From the NCBI RefSeq assembly GCF_022662195.1, contig NZ_JAKMCS010000006.1:27421-91420 (forward strand): a DNA stretch of 64,000 nt, written 5' to 3'. Each line of letters starts with the position of its first letter. The stretch's first letter is position 1. The notes beneath the pieces are model-generated. The model was given only the letters and a program-made list of their open reading frames with translations. It had not been told where the DNA came from and searched no databases. Positions 19,898 to 29,023 of the stretch are shown piece by piece. Source of the DNA: Aestuariivivens insulae (GTDB taxonomy: Bacteria > Bacteroidota > Bacteroidia > Flavobacteriales > Flavobacteriaceae). A program made the translations under genes and the position numbers.

Positions 19898-20854
19898 TTG
19901 AAACTAAAGATTAAAAGAATATTAAAGATAACGCTCCCATTATTACTGGGAGTTTTTTTGGTCTGGTATTCGCTTTCAAAAGTTTCTATCGAAGAATTGC
20001 TCATCTATGCCAAAAAGGCAGATTACACCTATATTTTATTAGGGATGTTCCTAGGGCTGTTAAGTCACTTGTCGCGTGCTTACCGTTGGCGGTTTCAATT
20101 AGAGCCTATGGGGTATCATATTAAATTGGGTAATAGCATTATGGCGGTGTTTGCTACGTATTTAATTAACTATACCATTCCAAGAGCAGGAGAGGTGGCA
20201 AGAGCTTCCATTTTAACCAATTATGAGGATGTGCCTTTCGAAAAAGGGTTTGGTACCATAGTGGCAGAGCGTATTGCAGATATGATAATTATGTTGGGCA
20301 TCATAGTTATTACGCTATTTCTTCAATTCGATTTTATCTATCAGTTTTTAATAGAAAGGTTTAACCCCTCTAAACTATTATTTATGGTTTTATTGGGTCT
20401 TGTTTTTTTTCTATTGATTTTTTGGTTTGTTAGAAAAAGTAAATCAAAAATAGCCCTAAAAATCAAAACCTTTGTAAACGGATTGGTTGAAGGGGCGCTC
20501 AGTATTTTTAAAATGAAAAAAAAATGGCCTTTCATTTTTCATACCTTGTTTATATGGGGCATGTATCTGCTCATGTTTTATATTACTACTTTTTCTATTG
20601 AAGAACTAAACAATATCCCCGTGGGCGCTGTGTTAATTGGTTTTATATCGGCTAGTTTTAGTATTGCGGCAACCAATGGCGGTATAGGTTCCTATCCAGT
20701 TGCGGTATATTTGGCTTTTTCGGTGTTTGGCATTGAAAAAGACCCTAGCATTGCCTTTGGTTGGATAATGTGGGCATCGCAAACCCTTTTAATCATTCTT
20801 TTGGGAGGGCTGTCTTTAATATATCTTCCAATTTACAATAGAACAAGGCGTTAA
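19898..20854 (+). CDS. Flippase-like membrane protein (LPG synthase TM/UPF0104 family)
   Basis: The 318-residue protein has about eight hydrophobic segments and matches the lysylphosphatidylglycerol-synthase transmembrane region/AglD-like family: LSHLSRAYRWRFQLEPMGY near 55-74, INYTIPRAGEVARASIL near 90-107 and FGTIVAERIADMIIML near 117-133, and a C-terminal GGIGSYPVAVYLAF. In MprF the corresponding part flips a lipid; stand-alone homologues are suggested to be flippases, without a known substrate. The start codon is TTG at 19898. It is 133 bases after panD and is probably an independent unit. Confidence 0.88.
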   Translation: MKLKIKRILKITLPLLLGVFLVWYSLSKVSIEELLIYAKKADYTYILLGMFLGLLSHLSRAYRWRFQLEPMGYHIKLGNSIMAVFATYLINYTIPRAGEVARASILTNYEDVPFEKGFGTIVAERIADMIIMLGIIVITLFLQFDFIYQFLIERFNPSKLLFMVLLGLVFFLLIFWFVRKSKSKIALKIKTFVNGLVEGALSIFKMKKKWPFIFHTLFIWGMYLLMFYITTFSIEELNNIPVGAVLIGFISASFSIAATNGGIGSYPVAVYLAFSVFGIEKDPSIAFGWIMWASQTLLIILLGGLSLIYLPIYNRTRR

Positions 20855-21425
20855 AGGAAGCAGGTTCAAACAAGCGAGACTACAGCGATATGTGTTTTTT
20901 GGGCAAATGGCAAGCCACCGCGCTATCCGCTATAGTTTTTTAAAATTTTGGATTTTAAAAAAGCTGTCGCTCCTATCGCTTTTGCGGGCTTTAATTCAGC
21001 TAAGAGTTTAAAGTCGGAAGGGTCTTGTTAAAACACAAAAGAAAAGGCACAAGCGGGTGTCATGAACTAAGAAATCATGAGACAACTTTAGCCTCAAACT
21101 TCCAACCGCTAGCTTCCAGCCTCTAATATCAAGTTTGCCTTTTCAATCCTCTAATCCTATAGGGTAAAAGTTGTTGCTTGCCCTGTTCAATCCAGCTTTT
21201 AGGCTAAAAAACCGAAATTCTTTTATTACCTTGCTCCTGTCAAACTCAGAGGCAGTTTAAAATTCGTTTTTGAAATTTGTTATAGGTCATTTTTTTTACC
21301 AATTAAGGCTTTAAAACCAGAGTTTAGCAGCGCTAAATGAGGATTTTCATAACGAAGAGTGGTGAAAAAAGGGGCGTAACAAAGACAAAGGATGAAATTT
21401 AAACAGTCTCTCTAATCAAATTAAA
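20855..21425. other. 571-bp intergenic region with a composite dispersed repeat
   Basis: No plausible coding frame. Bases 20895-21148 carry copy 2 of the composite repeat found at 13571-13883. Bases 21205-21226 (AAAAACCGAAATTC then TTTTATT) match one arm of the hairpin at 40901-40953. The rest is AT-rich without recognisable features. Confidence 0.7.
20895..21148. repeat. Composite dispersed repeat, copy 2
   Basis: Block A (20895-20996) matches 13571-13674 with few differences, including the GGCAAGCCACCGC start and the fold-back centre. Block B (20996-21023) is the exact reverse complement of 13723-13750. Block C has the identical AGTTTGCCTTTTCAATC at 21132-21148. The order A-B-C is kept but B is flipped relative to copy 1. 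Confidence 0.85.
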
Positions 21426-22577
21426 ATGAGACGCTCAATTATTTATGCTCTAGTGCTTTTTATTAGTTTTTCTACTATAAGCGCACAAGTAAAATACGAA
21501 ACCATAGAATCTTCGAGGTTGGGGGAGTCCCGCCAGCTTAAAATACAATTACCTCGTGGGTATAATACAAATGAAGACAAAGCCTATCCTATTTTCATAG
21601 TTTTGGATGGTGATTATTTGTTTGAAGCCGTAGCAGGGAATGTGGATTATTATTCCTATTGGGAGGATATGCCAGAAGCTATTGTGGTAGGGGTAAACCA
21701 ATTGGATAAGCGTTATGACGATTGTATGTATTCCGAGCAAAACTCATTGCCAATTGAAACCGGTGCTGCTTTTTTTGAATTTATAGGCATGGAGCTTATC
21801 CCGTATATAGATAATAAATACCGCACGGTCAATTTTAGGGTTGCTATAGGTCATGGTGAAACGGCAAACTTTATAAACTATTACCTTTTAAAGCCAGAGC
21901 CTTTGTTTCAGGCTTATGTGGTGGTAAGTCCAGAATTGGCCCCAAATTTATTAGACTATGTGCCCGAGCGATTGGCTAAAATTCAATCCAAAACCTTTTA
22001 TTATTTAGCAAATACCAAAAACGATTCCAAATCTATAAGAGGTATGACAGAGGCTTTAGATACTAGCATAAAAGGGATAGAGAATAAAAACGTGTTCTAC
22101 AGGTTCGATAGTTTTGAACAACCATCACATTATTCGGTGCCGGCACATGCCATTCCAAGAGCTTTGGAAAGTATCTTTTTAGTGTACCAGCCTATCTCCA
22201 AAAAAGAATATCTGGAAACCATACTGAAATTGGATGAATCACCAGTAGCCTATCTTCAGGAGAAATACCAAACCATTTACGACCTGTTTGCCATAGATAA
22301 GCAAATATTAATAAACGATTTTAAGGCCATTGCAGCAGCAATAGAAAAAAATGAAGACTATAATTATTACGAAGAGTTGGGCAAAATGGCACGTAAGCAT
22401 TACCCTAAAACGCTATTAGGGAATTACTATCTAGCGCGATTTTATGAAGAAACAGGAGAGTCCAAAAAAGCCATGCGTACCTATCAGTCGGCCTTTGTTC
22501 TAGATGAAATAGCAGACTTAACCAAGGATTTAATGATAGAAAAAGCCGATGCGATTAAAGCGGATTTTGGGTATTAG
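21426..22577 (+). CDS. Secreted alpha/beta-hydrolase-fold (putative esterase) protein with C-terminal TPR-like helices
   Basis: The 383-residue protein has a signal peptide (cleavage near SISA-Q, residue 20-21) and a putative-esterase fold: RQLKIQLPRGYN near 36-47, PIFIVLDGDYLFE near 55-67, and a final histidine segment QPSHYSVPAHA. The nucleophile-elbow position reads IGHGETANF (141-149), with Gly144 where a catalytic serine is expected (GHSxG). Residues from about 300 look like one or two TPR helices (LGNYYLARFYEETGESKKAMRTYQSAF). Relatives include Fes/esterase-D-like enzymes. Without the serine it may be a non-catalytic binding protein. Confidence 0.8.
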   Translation: MRRSIIYALVLFISFSTISAQVKYETIESSRLGESRQLKIQLPRGYNTNEDKAYPIFIVLDGDYLFEAVAGNVDYYSYWEDMPEAIVVGVNQLDKRYDDCMYSEQNSLPIETGAAFFEFIGMELIPYIDNKYRTVNFRVAIGHGETANFINYYLLKPEPLFQAYVVVSPELAPNLLDYVPERLAKIQSKTFYYLANTKNDSKSIRGMTEALDTSIKGIENKNVFYRFDSFEQPSHYSVPAHAIPRALESIFLVYQPISKKEYLETILKLDESPVAYLQEKYQTIYDLFAIDKQILINDFKAIAAAIEKNEDYNYYEELGKMARKHYPKTLLGNYYLARFYEETGESKKAMRTYQSAFVLDEIADLTKDLMIEKADAIKADFGY

Positions 22578-22644
22578 GGCTGGACAATAGTTATTGATAA
22601 TTGAGTTATTTAGTTAGTAGTTGAGAACCATCTAAAAAAAGAAA

Positions 22645-23220
22645 GTGAAAAAGACCTTATACGATTTGACAAAGGATGATTGGAATACATTGTTTCCAAT
22701 TCAACTAGTTGATCACAATCCTGAATGGAAAAATAGTTATGAAAAAGAAAAAGAGCGGATAATTGAAATAATAGGAAGCGAAAAAATTTTGAGAATTGAA
22801 CATTTTGGGAGTTCATCAATTTCTTCAATTAAATCAAAACCCTACATTGATTTAATGATTGAAATCCCCGAAGAATTATTGTTCAATGAAAAACTAATTG
22901 ACCAATTTTCTGAGTTAGGATATTCTCATTTTAAAGTACCTGCAAGAGACAATATAGAAGAATACTCTACATTTGGAAAAGGGTATAACCTAGATGGAAC
23001 AAAAGAACAGGTTTTCCATATTCATATGTGTCCAAAAAACAATATTATGTGGAAACAAATTGATTTTCGAGATTTTTTAAATTCAAATTTTGACCGAGCG
23101 AAGCAATACGAAAATTTAAAAATTGAATTAGCAAAAAAATTCAAGAATGATCGAGGAGCATATGTATTAGGGAAAACTGAATTTGTCAAGGAAACCCTTG
23201 AATTAATAGAAGAAAGTTAG
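22645..23220 (+). CDS. GrpB/UPF0157 family (nucleotidyltransferase-fold) protein
   Basis: The 191-residue protein shows the GrpB signature: a VDHNPEWKNSYEKEKERI region near 23-40 and LRIEHFGSSSISSIKSKPYIDLMIE near 50-75, where the GSS/DLMI segment corresponds to the nucleotidyltransferase-fold GS motif. GrpB proteins are related to dephospho-CoA-kinase-associated domains; the substrate is unknown. The start is GTG at 22645. Its base composition is more A-rich than the neighbours and it sits alone between unrelated genes, which would fit acquisition by transfer, but that is only a hint. Confidence 0.85.
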   Translation: MKKTLYDLTKDDWNTLFPIQLVDHNPEWKNSYEKEKERIIEIIGSEKILRIEHFGSSSISSIKSKPYIDLMIEIPEELLFNEKLIDQFSELGYSHFKVPARDNIEEYSTFGKGYNLDGTKEQVFHIHMCPKNNIMWKQIDFRDFLNSNFDRAKQYENLKIELAKKFKNDRGAYVLGKTEFVKETLELIEES

Positions 23221-23359
23221 TTCACAATAAATAATGTATAACCACAATTTCGGTGGATTAAAATAAAGTTAGTGGTGAATGAAGATTTAAGTTTTAAACT
23301 TGAAGCCAACGATTTAAAGAATAAAAGAGAAACATCTAAAATCCCAATAACCAACTCCG

Positions 23360-24718
23360 ATGCCTAAAGTAAAAACCGCTTTTTTTTGTCAGAACTGTGG
23401 CAACCAATATGCTAAATGGCAAGGGCAATGCAATGCCTGTAAGGCATGGAATACCATTGTTGAAGAACTCATTGAGAAACCACAAAAGAGCGATTGGAAA
23501 TCGCCAACATCTGTCACTAAACGTGCATCTGTGCCTTTAAAAGTTGATGAAATAGACACTTCTAAAGAGCCACGGTTAGGAACCTTCGACGATGAATTCA
23601 ACCGGGTATTGGGAGGAGGTATTGTCCCAGGGTCGTTAACCCTGTTGGGTGGCGAACCGGGAATTGGTAAAAGTACATTGCTGCTTCAAATTGCCTTGAA
23701 GTTGCCCTATAAAACCTTGTATGTTTCTGGGGAAGAAAGTCAGAAACAAATAAAAATGCGGGCAGAACGTATTAAGGCCACAACAACCAATTGTTACATT
23801 TTAACCGAAACCAAGACACAACATATTTTTAAGCAAATAGAAGCTTTGGAACCCGATATTGTGGTTATCGATTCCATCCAAACCTTGCATAGCGATTATA
23901 TTGAATCGTCATCGGGAAGTATTTCGCAAATTAAGGAATGCACTACAGAACTTATAAAATTTGCCAAAGAAACAGCTACGCCGGTTTTGTTAATAGGACA
24001 TATAACCAAAGATGGCAACATTGCCGGCCCAAAAATTTTAGAGCACATGGTCGATACCGTGTTGCAGTTTGAAGGCGACCGTAACCATGTATTCCGAATT
24101 TTAAGGGCCCATAAAAACCGTTTCGGATCTACTAACGAGTTGGGTATTTACGAAATGCATGGCTCGGGGTTGCGCGAGGTCTCCAACCCATCGGAACTAT
24201 TAATTTCCCAAAAGGATGAAGAGCTTTCAGGTAATGCTATTGCTGCCACCTTAGAAGGTATGCGTCCACTTATGATTGAGGTGCAGGCCTTGGTGAGTAC
24301 GGCTGTTTACGGTACGCCACAGCGTTCTGCAACAGGATTTAATGCCAAACGCTTGAATATGCTTCTTGCGGTCTTGGAAAAACGGGCTGGTTTCCGTTTG
24401 GGCGCTAAGGACGTGTTTTTAAACATCACAGGAGGTATTACCGTAGACGATCCCGCTATAGATTTGGCGGTTGTGGCTTCCATTTTATCTTCCAATGAAG
24501 ATGTACCGCTCCAAAAAGATATTTGTTTTGCTGCCGAGGTGGGATTGTCTGGAGAAATTCGTCCCGTACAACGTGTGGAACAACGCATTTTAGAAGCTGA
24601 AAAGCTAGGTTTTTCAACCATTTTTGTATCGAAATACAATAAAATTTCATTAAAAAATACAGCAATAAAAATTCAAATGATTTCTAAGATGGAGGATCTG
24701 GTCGAGTATATCGTTTGA
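23360..24718 (+). CDS. radA: DNA repair/recombination helicase RadA
   Basis: The 452-residue protein has an N-terminal four-cysteine zinc finger (Cys10, Cys13, Cys24, Cys27), a RecA-like ATPase with Walker A GGEPGIGKST (97-106) and Walker B IVVIDSIQTL near 167-176, the RadA-specific KNRFG motif at 252-256, and a C-terminal Lon-protease-like domain (VYGTPQRSATGFNAKRL, GGITVDDPAIDLAV). It promotes branch migration during homologous recombination. All family landmarks are present at the usual spacing, so it should be active. Confidence 0.98.
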   Translation: MPKVKTAFFCQNCGNQYAKWQGQCNACKAWNTIVEELIEKPQKSDWKSPTSVTKRASVPLKVDEIDTSKEPRLGTFDDEFNRVLGGGIVPGSLTLLGGEPGIGKSTLLLQIALKLPYKTLYVSGEESQKQIKMRAERIKATTTNCYILTETKTQHIFKQIEALEPDIVVIDSIQTLHSDYIESSSGSISQIKECTTELIKFAKETATPVLLIGHITKDGNIAGPKILEHMVDTVLQFEGDRNHVFRILRAHKNRFGSTNELGIYEMHGSGLREVSNPSELLISQKDEELSGNAIAATLEGMRPLMIEVQALVSTAVYGTPQRSATGFNAKRLNMLLAVLEKRAGFRLGAKDVFLNITGGITVDDPAIDLAVVASILSSNEDVPLQKDICFAAEVGLSGEIRPVQRVEQRILEAEKLGFSTIFVSKYNKISLKNTAIKIQMISKMEDLVEYIV

Positions 24719-25019
24719 CGTATTTAGATGTTGCCATTTGAGTTGTTTAATTTCCTTTTGAAGAGTAGAATATGGTGTTGGTTGATAGGTTAAAATAAGC
24801 TAAAGAACCAAAGTTTATGCTTATGGTGCTTTTTGCTTAAGACAACGTTAAATTATTATGCTTAGCACCTGCTATTTTAGTAAAAATCCTTAAATTCGCA
24901 ACCTTACTAGAAAAAGGGTTAAAAGAGAGCGAAAACTTTCATTCTTAGTTATTTAAAGTGTGGCTAAGTTTTAATAACGAAAGTTTTCATCTGTCAATTG
25001 GATAAAATAATAAAATCGG
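24719..25019. other. 301-bp intergenic region upstream of ileS with an inverted repeat
   Basis: No coding frame. A TAAATTCG sequence at 24891-24898 is close to the -7 box consensus and could be the ileS promoter. GAAAACTTTC at 24931-24940 is complementary to 24979-24988 across 38 bases, and would form a stem in the ileS leader. No match to a known T-box or riboswitch is seen. Confidence 0.5.
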
Positions 25020-28000
25020 ATGAAATTTCCTGAATATAAAGGACTTGACTTGTCGAATGTAGCCAACGATATTCTAAGCTATTGGAAAGACAATAACATC
25101 TTTGAAAAAAGTGTAACCTCAAGAGAAGGGCAAGAATCGTATGTGTTTTTTGAAGGCCCGCCATCGGCAAATGGGCTTCCGGGAATACACCATGTTATGG
25201 CGCGTGCCATTAAAGATATTTTTTGCCGTTATAAAACCCAAAAAGGCTATCAGGTAAAGCGTAAAGCAGGTTGGGATACCCATGGATTGCCAATTGAGCT
25301 TGGTGTGGAAAAGGAATTGGGGATAACCAAGGAAGATATTGGTAAGACCATTTCGGTAGAAGACTATAACGCTGCTTGTCGTAAAGCTGTTATGCGTTAC
25401 ACAGATATCTGGAACGATTTAACCCAAAAGATGGGGTATTGGGTAGATATGGACGATCCATACATCACCTACGAACCTAAGTATATGGAAAGCGTTTGGT
25501 GGTTACTAAAGCAAATCTATGATAAAAAATTGCTTTACAAAGGGTATACCATCCAACCTTATTCTCCAAAAGCAGGAACTGGATTGAGTTCTCATGAGTT
25601 AAACCAGCCGGGAACCTATCAAGATGTTACCGATACTACCGCTGTGGCTCAGTTTAAGGCTATAACCGAAACATTACCGGACTTCTTGCAAAATGAAGGC
25701 GACATCCACTTTTTGGCTTGGACGACCACGCCTTGGACCTTGCCAAGTAATACCGCTTTAACAGTAGGGCCTAAAATTGATTATGTTTTAGTAAAAACCT
25801 TCAATCAATATACATTCGAACCTATTAATGTGGTATTGGGGAAACCTTTGGTGGCCAAACAATTTGCAGGGAAGTTTGTGCAAGTTGAAGATGCTTCAGA
25901 ATTAGCAAGCTATAACGCAGGCGATAACCTGCCTTCCGGCAAGGCAGGAAAAATACCATATTACGTGGTTAAATCATGTAAAGGGAAAGATTTAGTAGGG
26001 ATAAAATACGAGCAGTTATTGCCTTATGCCTTGCCATATAATAATCCGGAGAATGCCTTTAGGGTGATTTCGGGAGATTTCGTTACTACCGAAGACGGTA
26101 CAGGTATCGTACATACCGCTCCAACATTTGGTGCAGACGATGCCTTGGTGGCAAAACAAGCCACTCCGGAAGTACCACCTATGTTAGTGAAAGACGAGAA
26201 TGGAAACTTGGTGCCATTGGTAGATTTACAAGGTAAATTTAGACCGGAAATGGGTGAATTGGCCGGTAAGTATGTTAAGAACGAGTATTACAATGAAGGT
26301 GAAGAACCAGAACGTTCGGTAGATGTAGAATTGGCCATTAAATTAAAAGAAGAGAACAAAGCCTTTAAGGTTGAAAAATACAAGCACAGTTATCCGAACT
26401 GTTGGCGAACCGATAAGCCTATTTTATATTATCCGTTGGATTCGTGGTTTATAAAAGTAACCGATGTTAGGGATCGCATGTTCGAGCTTAACGAAACCAT
26501 TAATTGGAAACCTAAAGCAACAGGAACAGGACGTTTTGGAAATTGGTTGGCCAATGCCAACGACTGGAACTTATCGCGTTCGCGTTATTGGGGTATTCCA
26601 TTGCCTATTTGGAGAACCGAAGACGGTAAGGAAGAAAAGTGTATCGGTTCGGTGGAAGAGCTAAAAGCAGAAATGGAAAAAGCCGTTGCAGCAGGTGTTC
26701 TTACGAAAGATATTTTTGAAGATTTTGAAGTAGGAAACATGTCCAATGACAACTACGCCAAAATCGATTTACATAAAAACATAGTAGACCACATCGTTTT
26801 GGTTTCAGATAACGGGCAACCTATGAAGCGTGAAAGCGACTTAATAGATGTTTGGTTCGATTCTGGTTCCATGCCTTATGCACAGTGGCATTATCCTTTT
26901 GAGAATAAAGAGTTAATCGATAATGGTACAACCTATCCAGCCGATTTTATTGCTGAAGGTGTAGACCAAACTAGAGGGTGGTTCTATACGCTCCATGCTA
27001 TAGGGACGATGGTGTTTGATTCTGTAGCCTATAAAAATGTGGTTTCTAATGGATTGGTGCTTGATAAGAACGGACAAAAAATGTCCAAGCGTTTAGGTAA
27101 TGCTGTCGATCCTTTTGAAACCTTGGGTAATTATGGGGCCGATGCCACACGTTGGTATATGATTTCAAATGCGAATCCGTGGGATAACTTAAAATTCGAT
27201 ATTGAAGGGGTTGAGGAAGTAAAGCGTAAGTTCTTTGGGACCTTGTATAATACCTATTCCTTCTTTGCGCTGTATACCAATTTGGATAATTTCACCTATA
27301 GTGAAGCCGATATACCTATTGAGGAACGCCCCGAATTGGATCGCTGGATTCTTTCAGAATTGCACACGTTAATACAAAAGGTTGATGTGTTTTATGCCGA
27401 TTACGAACCGACTAAGGCGGCAAGGGCCATTTCAGATTTCACCCAGGATTATTTAAGTAACTGGTACGTGCGCTTAAGTAGAAGACGTTTCTGGAAAGGC
27501 GATTATCAACAAGATAAAATTTCGGCTTACCAAACACTGTATACCTGTATGGTCACCATTGCTAAGCTTGGAGCGCCCATAGCACCGTTCTTTATGGACA
27601 GATTGTACCTGGACTTAAATGCAGTTACCAAAAAAGAAACGTTCGAAAGTGTGCATTTGGCCAATTTCCCGGTATATAATGCGTCTTATGTAGATAAGTC
27701 TTTAGAACGAAAAATGGAGAGTGCGCAAACAATATCGTCGTTGGTATTGTCGTTAAGGGCTAAAGAGAAGATTAAAGTAAGGCAGCCGCTTCAAAAAATA
27801 ATGATTCCTGTTGATGGCCAACAGCAAAAGGAAGAAATAGCAGCGGTTTCAAACTTAATAAAGCATGAGGTAAATGTAAAGGAAATAGAGCTCCTTGAAG
27901 ATGCTTCAGATATTTTGGTAAAACAAATAAAGCCAAACTTTAAAGTGTTGGGCCCACGTTTTGGGAAGGAAATGAAAGCCATTGCCAATGCAGTAATTAA

Positions 28001-28439
28001 CTTTACAGCAGAAGATATTAACAAAATGGAACAAAATGGCAAATTAGATGTTGCTATTAATGGAAAAAATATTACTTTAGAACGCACCGATGTAGAAATA
28101 ACCTCGCAAGACATTGAAGGTTGGTTGGTGGCAAACGAAGGGGCGCTAACAGTTGCCCTAGATGTAACCATTACAGACGATTTGCGTAAGGAAGGAATTG
28201 CTAGGGAATTGGTTAATCGCATTCAAAATTTACGTAAGGATTCAGGTTTTGAAGTGACCGATAGAATTGATGTCATGCTTCAAAAGGATGAGCATATCGT
28301 TAATGCTGTTGAGACCAATATGGATTATATCAAGACGGAAACATTAACCGAAGAATTAGAAATTAAAGATAATATGGCAGAAGGTATTGAAGTTGCTTTC
28401 GATGATGTAAATACCAGACTGTTCATTCAAAAACATTAA
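25020..28439 (+). CDS. ileS: Isoleucyl-tRNA synthetase
   Basis: The 1139-residue class I synthetase charges tRNA-Ile. It shows the HIGH-like signature GPPSANGLPGIHH at 46-58, an editing (CP1) domain with WTTTPWTLPSNTAL, and KMSKR at 687-691, followed by an anticodon-binding domain and a long C-terminal extension typical of the eukaryote-like long IleRS type found in many Bacteroidota. Residues 303-310 (NLPSGKAG) are encoded by a perfect dispersed palindrome at 25928-25948, apparently an in-frame insertion next to the conserved IPYYVV of the editing domain. The DksA-like gene follows 4 bases after the stop. Confidence 0.98.
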   Translation: MKFPEYKGLDLSNVANDILSYWKDNNIFEKSVTSREGQESYVFFEGPPSANGLPGIHHVMARAIKDIFCRYKTQKGYQVKRKAGWDTHGLPIELGVEKELGITKEDIGKTISVEDYNAACRKAVMRYTDIWNDLTQKMGYWVDMDDPYITYEPKYMESVWWLLKQIYDKKLLYKGYTIQPYSPKAGTGLSSHELNQPGTYQDVTDTTAVAQFKAITETLPDFLQNEGDIHFLAWTTTPWTLPSNTALTVGPKIDYVLVKTFNQYTFEPINVVLGKPLVAKQFAGKFVQVEDASELASYNAGDNLPSGKAGKIPYYVVKSCKGKDLVGIKYEQLLPYALPYNNPENAFRVISGDFVTTEDGTGIVHTAPTFGADDALVAKQATPEVPPMLVKDENGNLVPLVDLQGKFRPEMGELAGKYVKNEYYNEGEEPERSVDVELAIKLKEENKAFKVEKYKHSYPNCWRTDKPILYYPLDSWFIKVTDVRDRMFELNETINWKPKATGTGRFGNWLANANDWNLSRSRYWGIPLPIWRTEDGKEEKCIGSVEELKAEMEKAVAAGVLTKDIFEDFEVGNMSNDNYAKIDLHKNIVDHIVLVSDNGQPMKRESDLIDVWFDSGSMPYAQWHYPFENKELIDNGTTYPADFIAEGVDQTRGWFYTLHAIGTMVFDSVAYKNVVSNGLVLDKNGQKMSKRLGNAVDPFETLGNYGADATRWYMISNANPWDNLKFDIEGVEEVKRKFFGTLYNTYSFFALYTNLDNFTYSEADIPIEERPELDRWILSELHTLIQKVDVFYADYEPTKAARAISDFTQDYLSNWYVRLSRRRFWKGDYQQDKISAYQTLYTCMVTIAKLGAPIAPFFMDRLYLDLNAVTKKETFESVHLANFPVYNASYVDKSLERKMESAQTISSLVLSLRAKEKIKVRQPLQKIMIPVDGQQQKEEIAAVSNLIKHEVNVKEIELLEDASDILVKQIKPNFKVLGPRFGKEMKAIANAVINFTAEDINKMEQNGKLDVAINGKNITLERTDVEITSQDIEGWLVANEGALTVALDVTITDDLRKEGIARELVNRIQNLRKDSGFEVTDRIDVMLQKDEHIVNAVETNMDYIKTETLTEELEIKDNMAEGIEVAFDDVNTRLFIQKH
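25928..25948. repeat. REP-like palindrome inside ileS
   Basis: CCTGCCTT (25928-25935) pairs with AAGGCAGG (25941-25948) around CCGGC. It resembles the intergenic palindrome CCTGCCTG-TCGG-CAGGCAGG at 40804-40823. It is read in frame as part of ileS. Confidence 0.8.
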
Positions 28440-28443
28440 AAAG

Positions 28444-28818
28444 ATGGCAGAGAGTGTAAGATATTCAGATAAAGATTTAGCCGAATTTAAGGCATTGATT
28501 CAAGAAAAAATCAATAAGGCCCAACATGATTTAGAGCTTATTAAGAGTGCTTATATGAACGACCATAACAATGGTACAGACGATACGTCGCCTACGTTTA
28601 AAGCATTTGATGAAGGTAGTGAAGTGATGAGCAAGGAATCGAATTCACAATTGGCCATTCGTCAGGAAAAATTTATTCGTGACCTTAAAAATGCGCTGAT
28701 TAGAATAGAGAACAAAACCTATGGTATTTGCCGTGTTACAGGTAAGCTTATCAACAAGGAGCGATTAAAATTAGTGCCTCATGCTACATTAAGCATTGAA
28801 GCTAAAAACATGCAATAA
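28444..28818 (+). CDS. DksA/TraR-family protein lacking the zinc finger
   Basis: The 124-residue protein has an N-terminal coiled-coil (about 8-90) and a C-terminal region TYGICRVTGKLINKERLKLVPHAT (92-115) that aligns with the DksA zinc finger. Only Cys96 remains of the four zinc cysteines; the positions corresponding to the others are Thr99, Leu116-Ser117 or similar. DksA-type proteins enter the RNA polymerase secondary channel with ppGpp. A zinc-free C-terminal domain occurs in other Bacteroidota relatives and does not by itself mean loss of function. It overlaps no gene and is almost certainly co-transcribed with ileS. Confidence 0.9.
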   Translation: MAESVRYSDKDLAEFKALIQEKINKAQHDLELIKSAYMNDHNNGTDDTSPTFKAFDEGSEVMSKESNSQLAIRQEKFIRDLKNALIRIENKTYGICRVTGKLINKERLKLVPHATLSIEAKNMQ

Positions 28819-28841
28819 TTATATTTAAATTGATATATTTT

Positions 28842-28869
28842 AAAGCGTCTCTTTATTGAGGCGTTTTTT
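28842..28869 (+). terminator. Terminator after the DksA-like gene
   Basis: A 10-bp stem with two G-U pairs (AAAGCGTCTC with GAGGCGTTTT) around a 6-base loop, followed by a T-run; 24 bases after the stop. Confidence 0.85.
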
Positions 28870-29023
28870 ATTAACAACCTAAGTTTAATAAAAAGTCAGG
28901 AGTCAAATACTTGCATTTGTTTTAATCATAAAAATAATAATTGAAATCAGGTTAATGTCAACTCAAATATCACCATGAGCTTTTTGCTCAACTTAAGGTG
29001 AACTAAAATATAGAGGTCTTTAA

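Noticed and set aside
22645-23220. Genomic island around the GrpB-like gene
   Set aside because: Only this one gene looks A-rich; no integrase, tRNA or flanking direct repeats are visible.
24307-24639. Open frame antisense to radA (110 codons)
   Set aside because: It is a shadow of the conserved radA frame; it has no recognisable domain or signal. The same applies to antisense frames in ileS (27791-28222) and in the GT2 gene (61447-61947).
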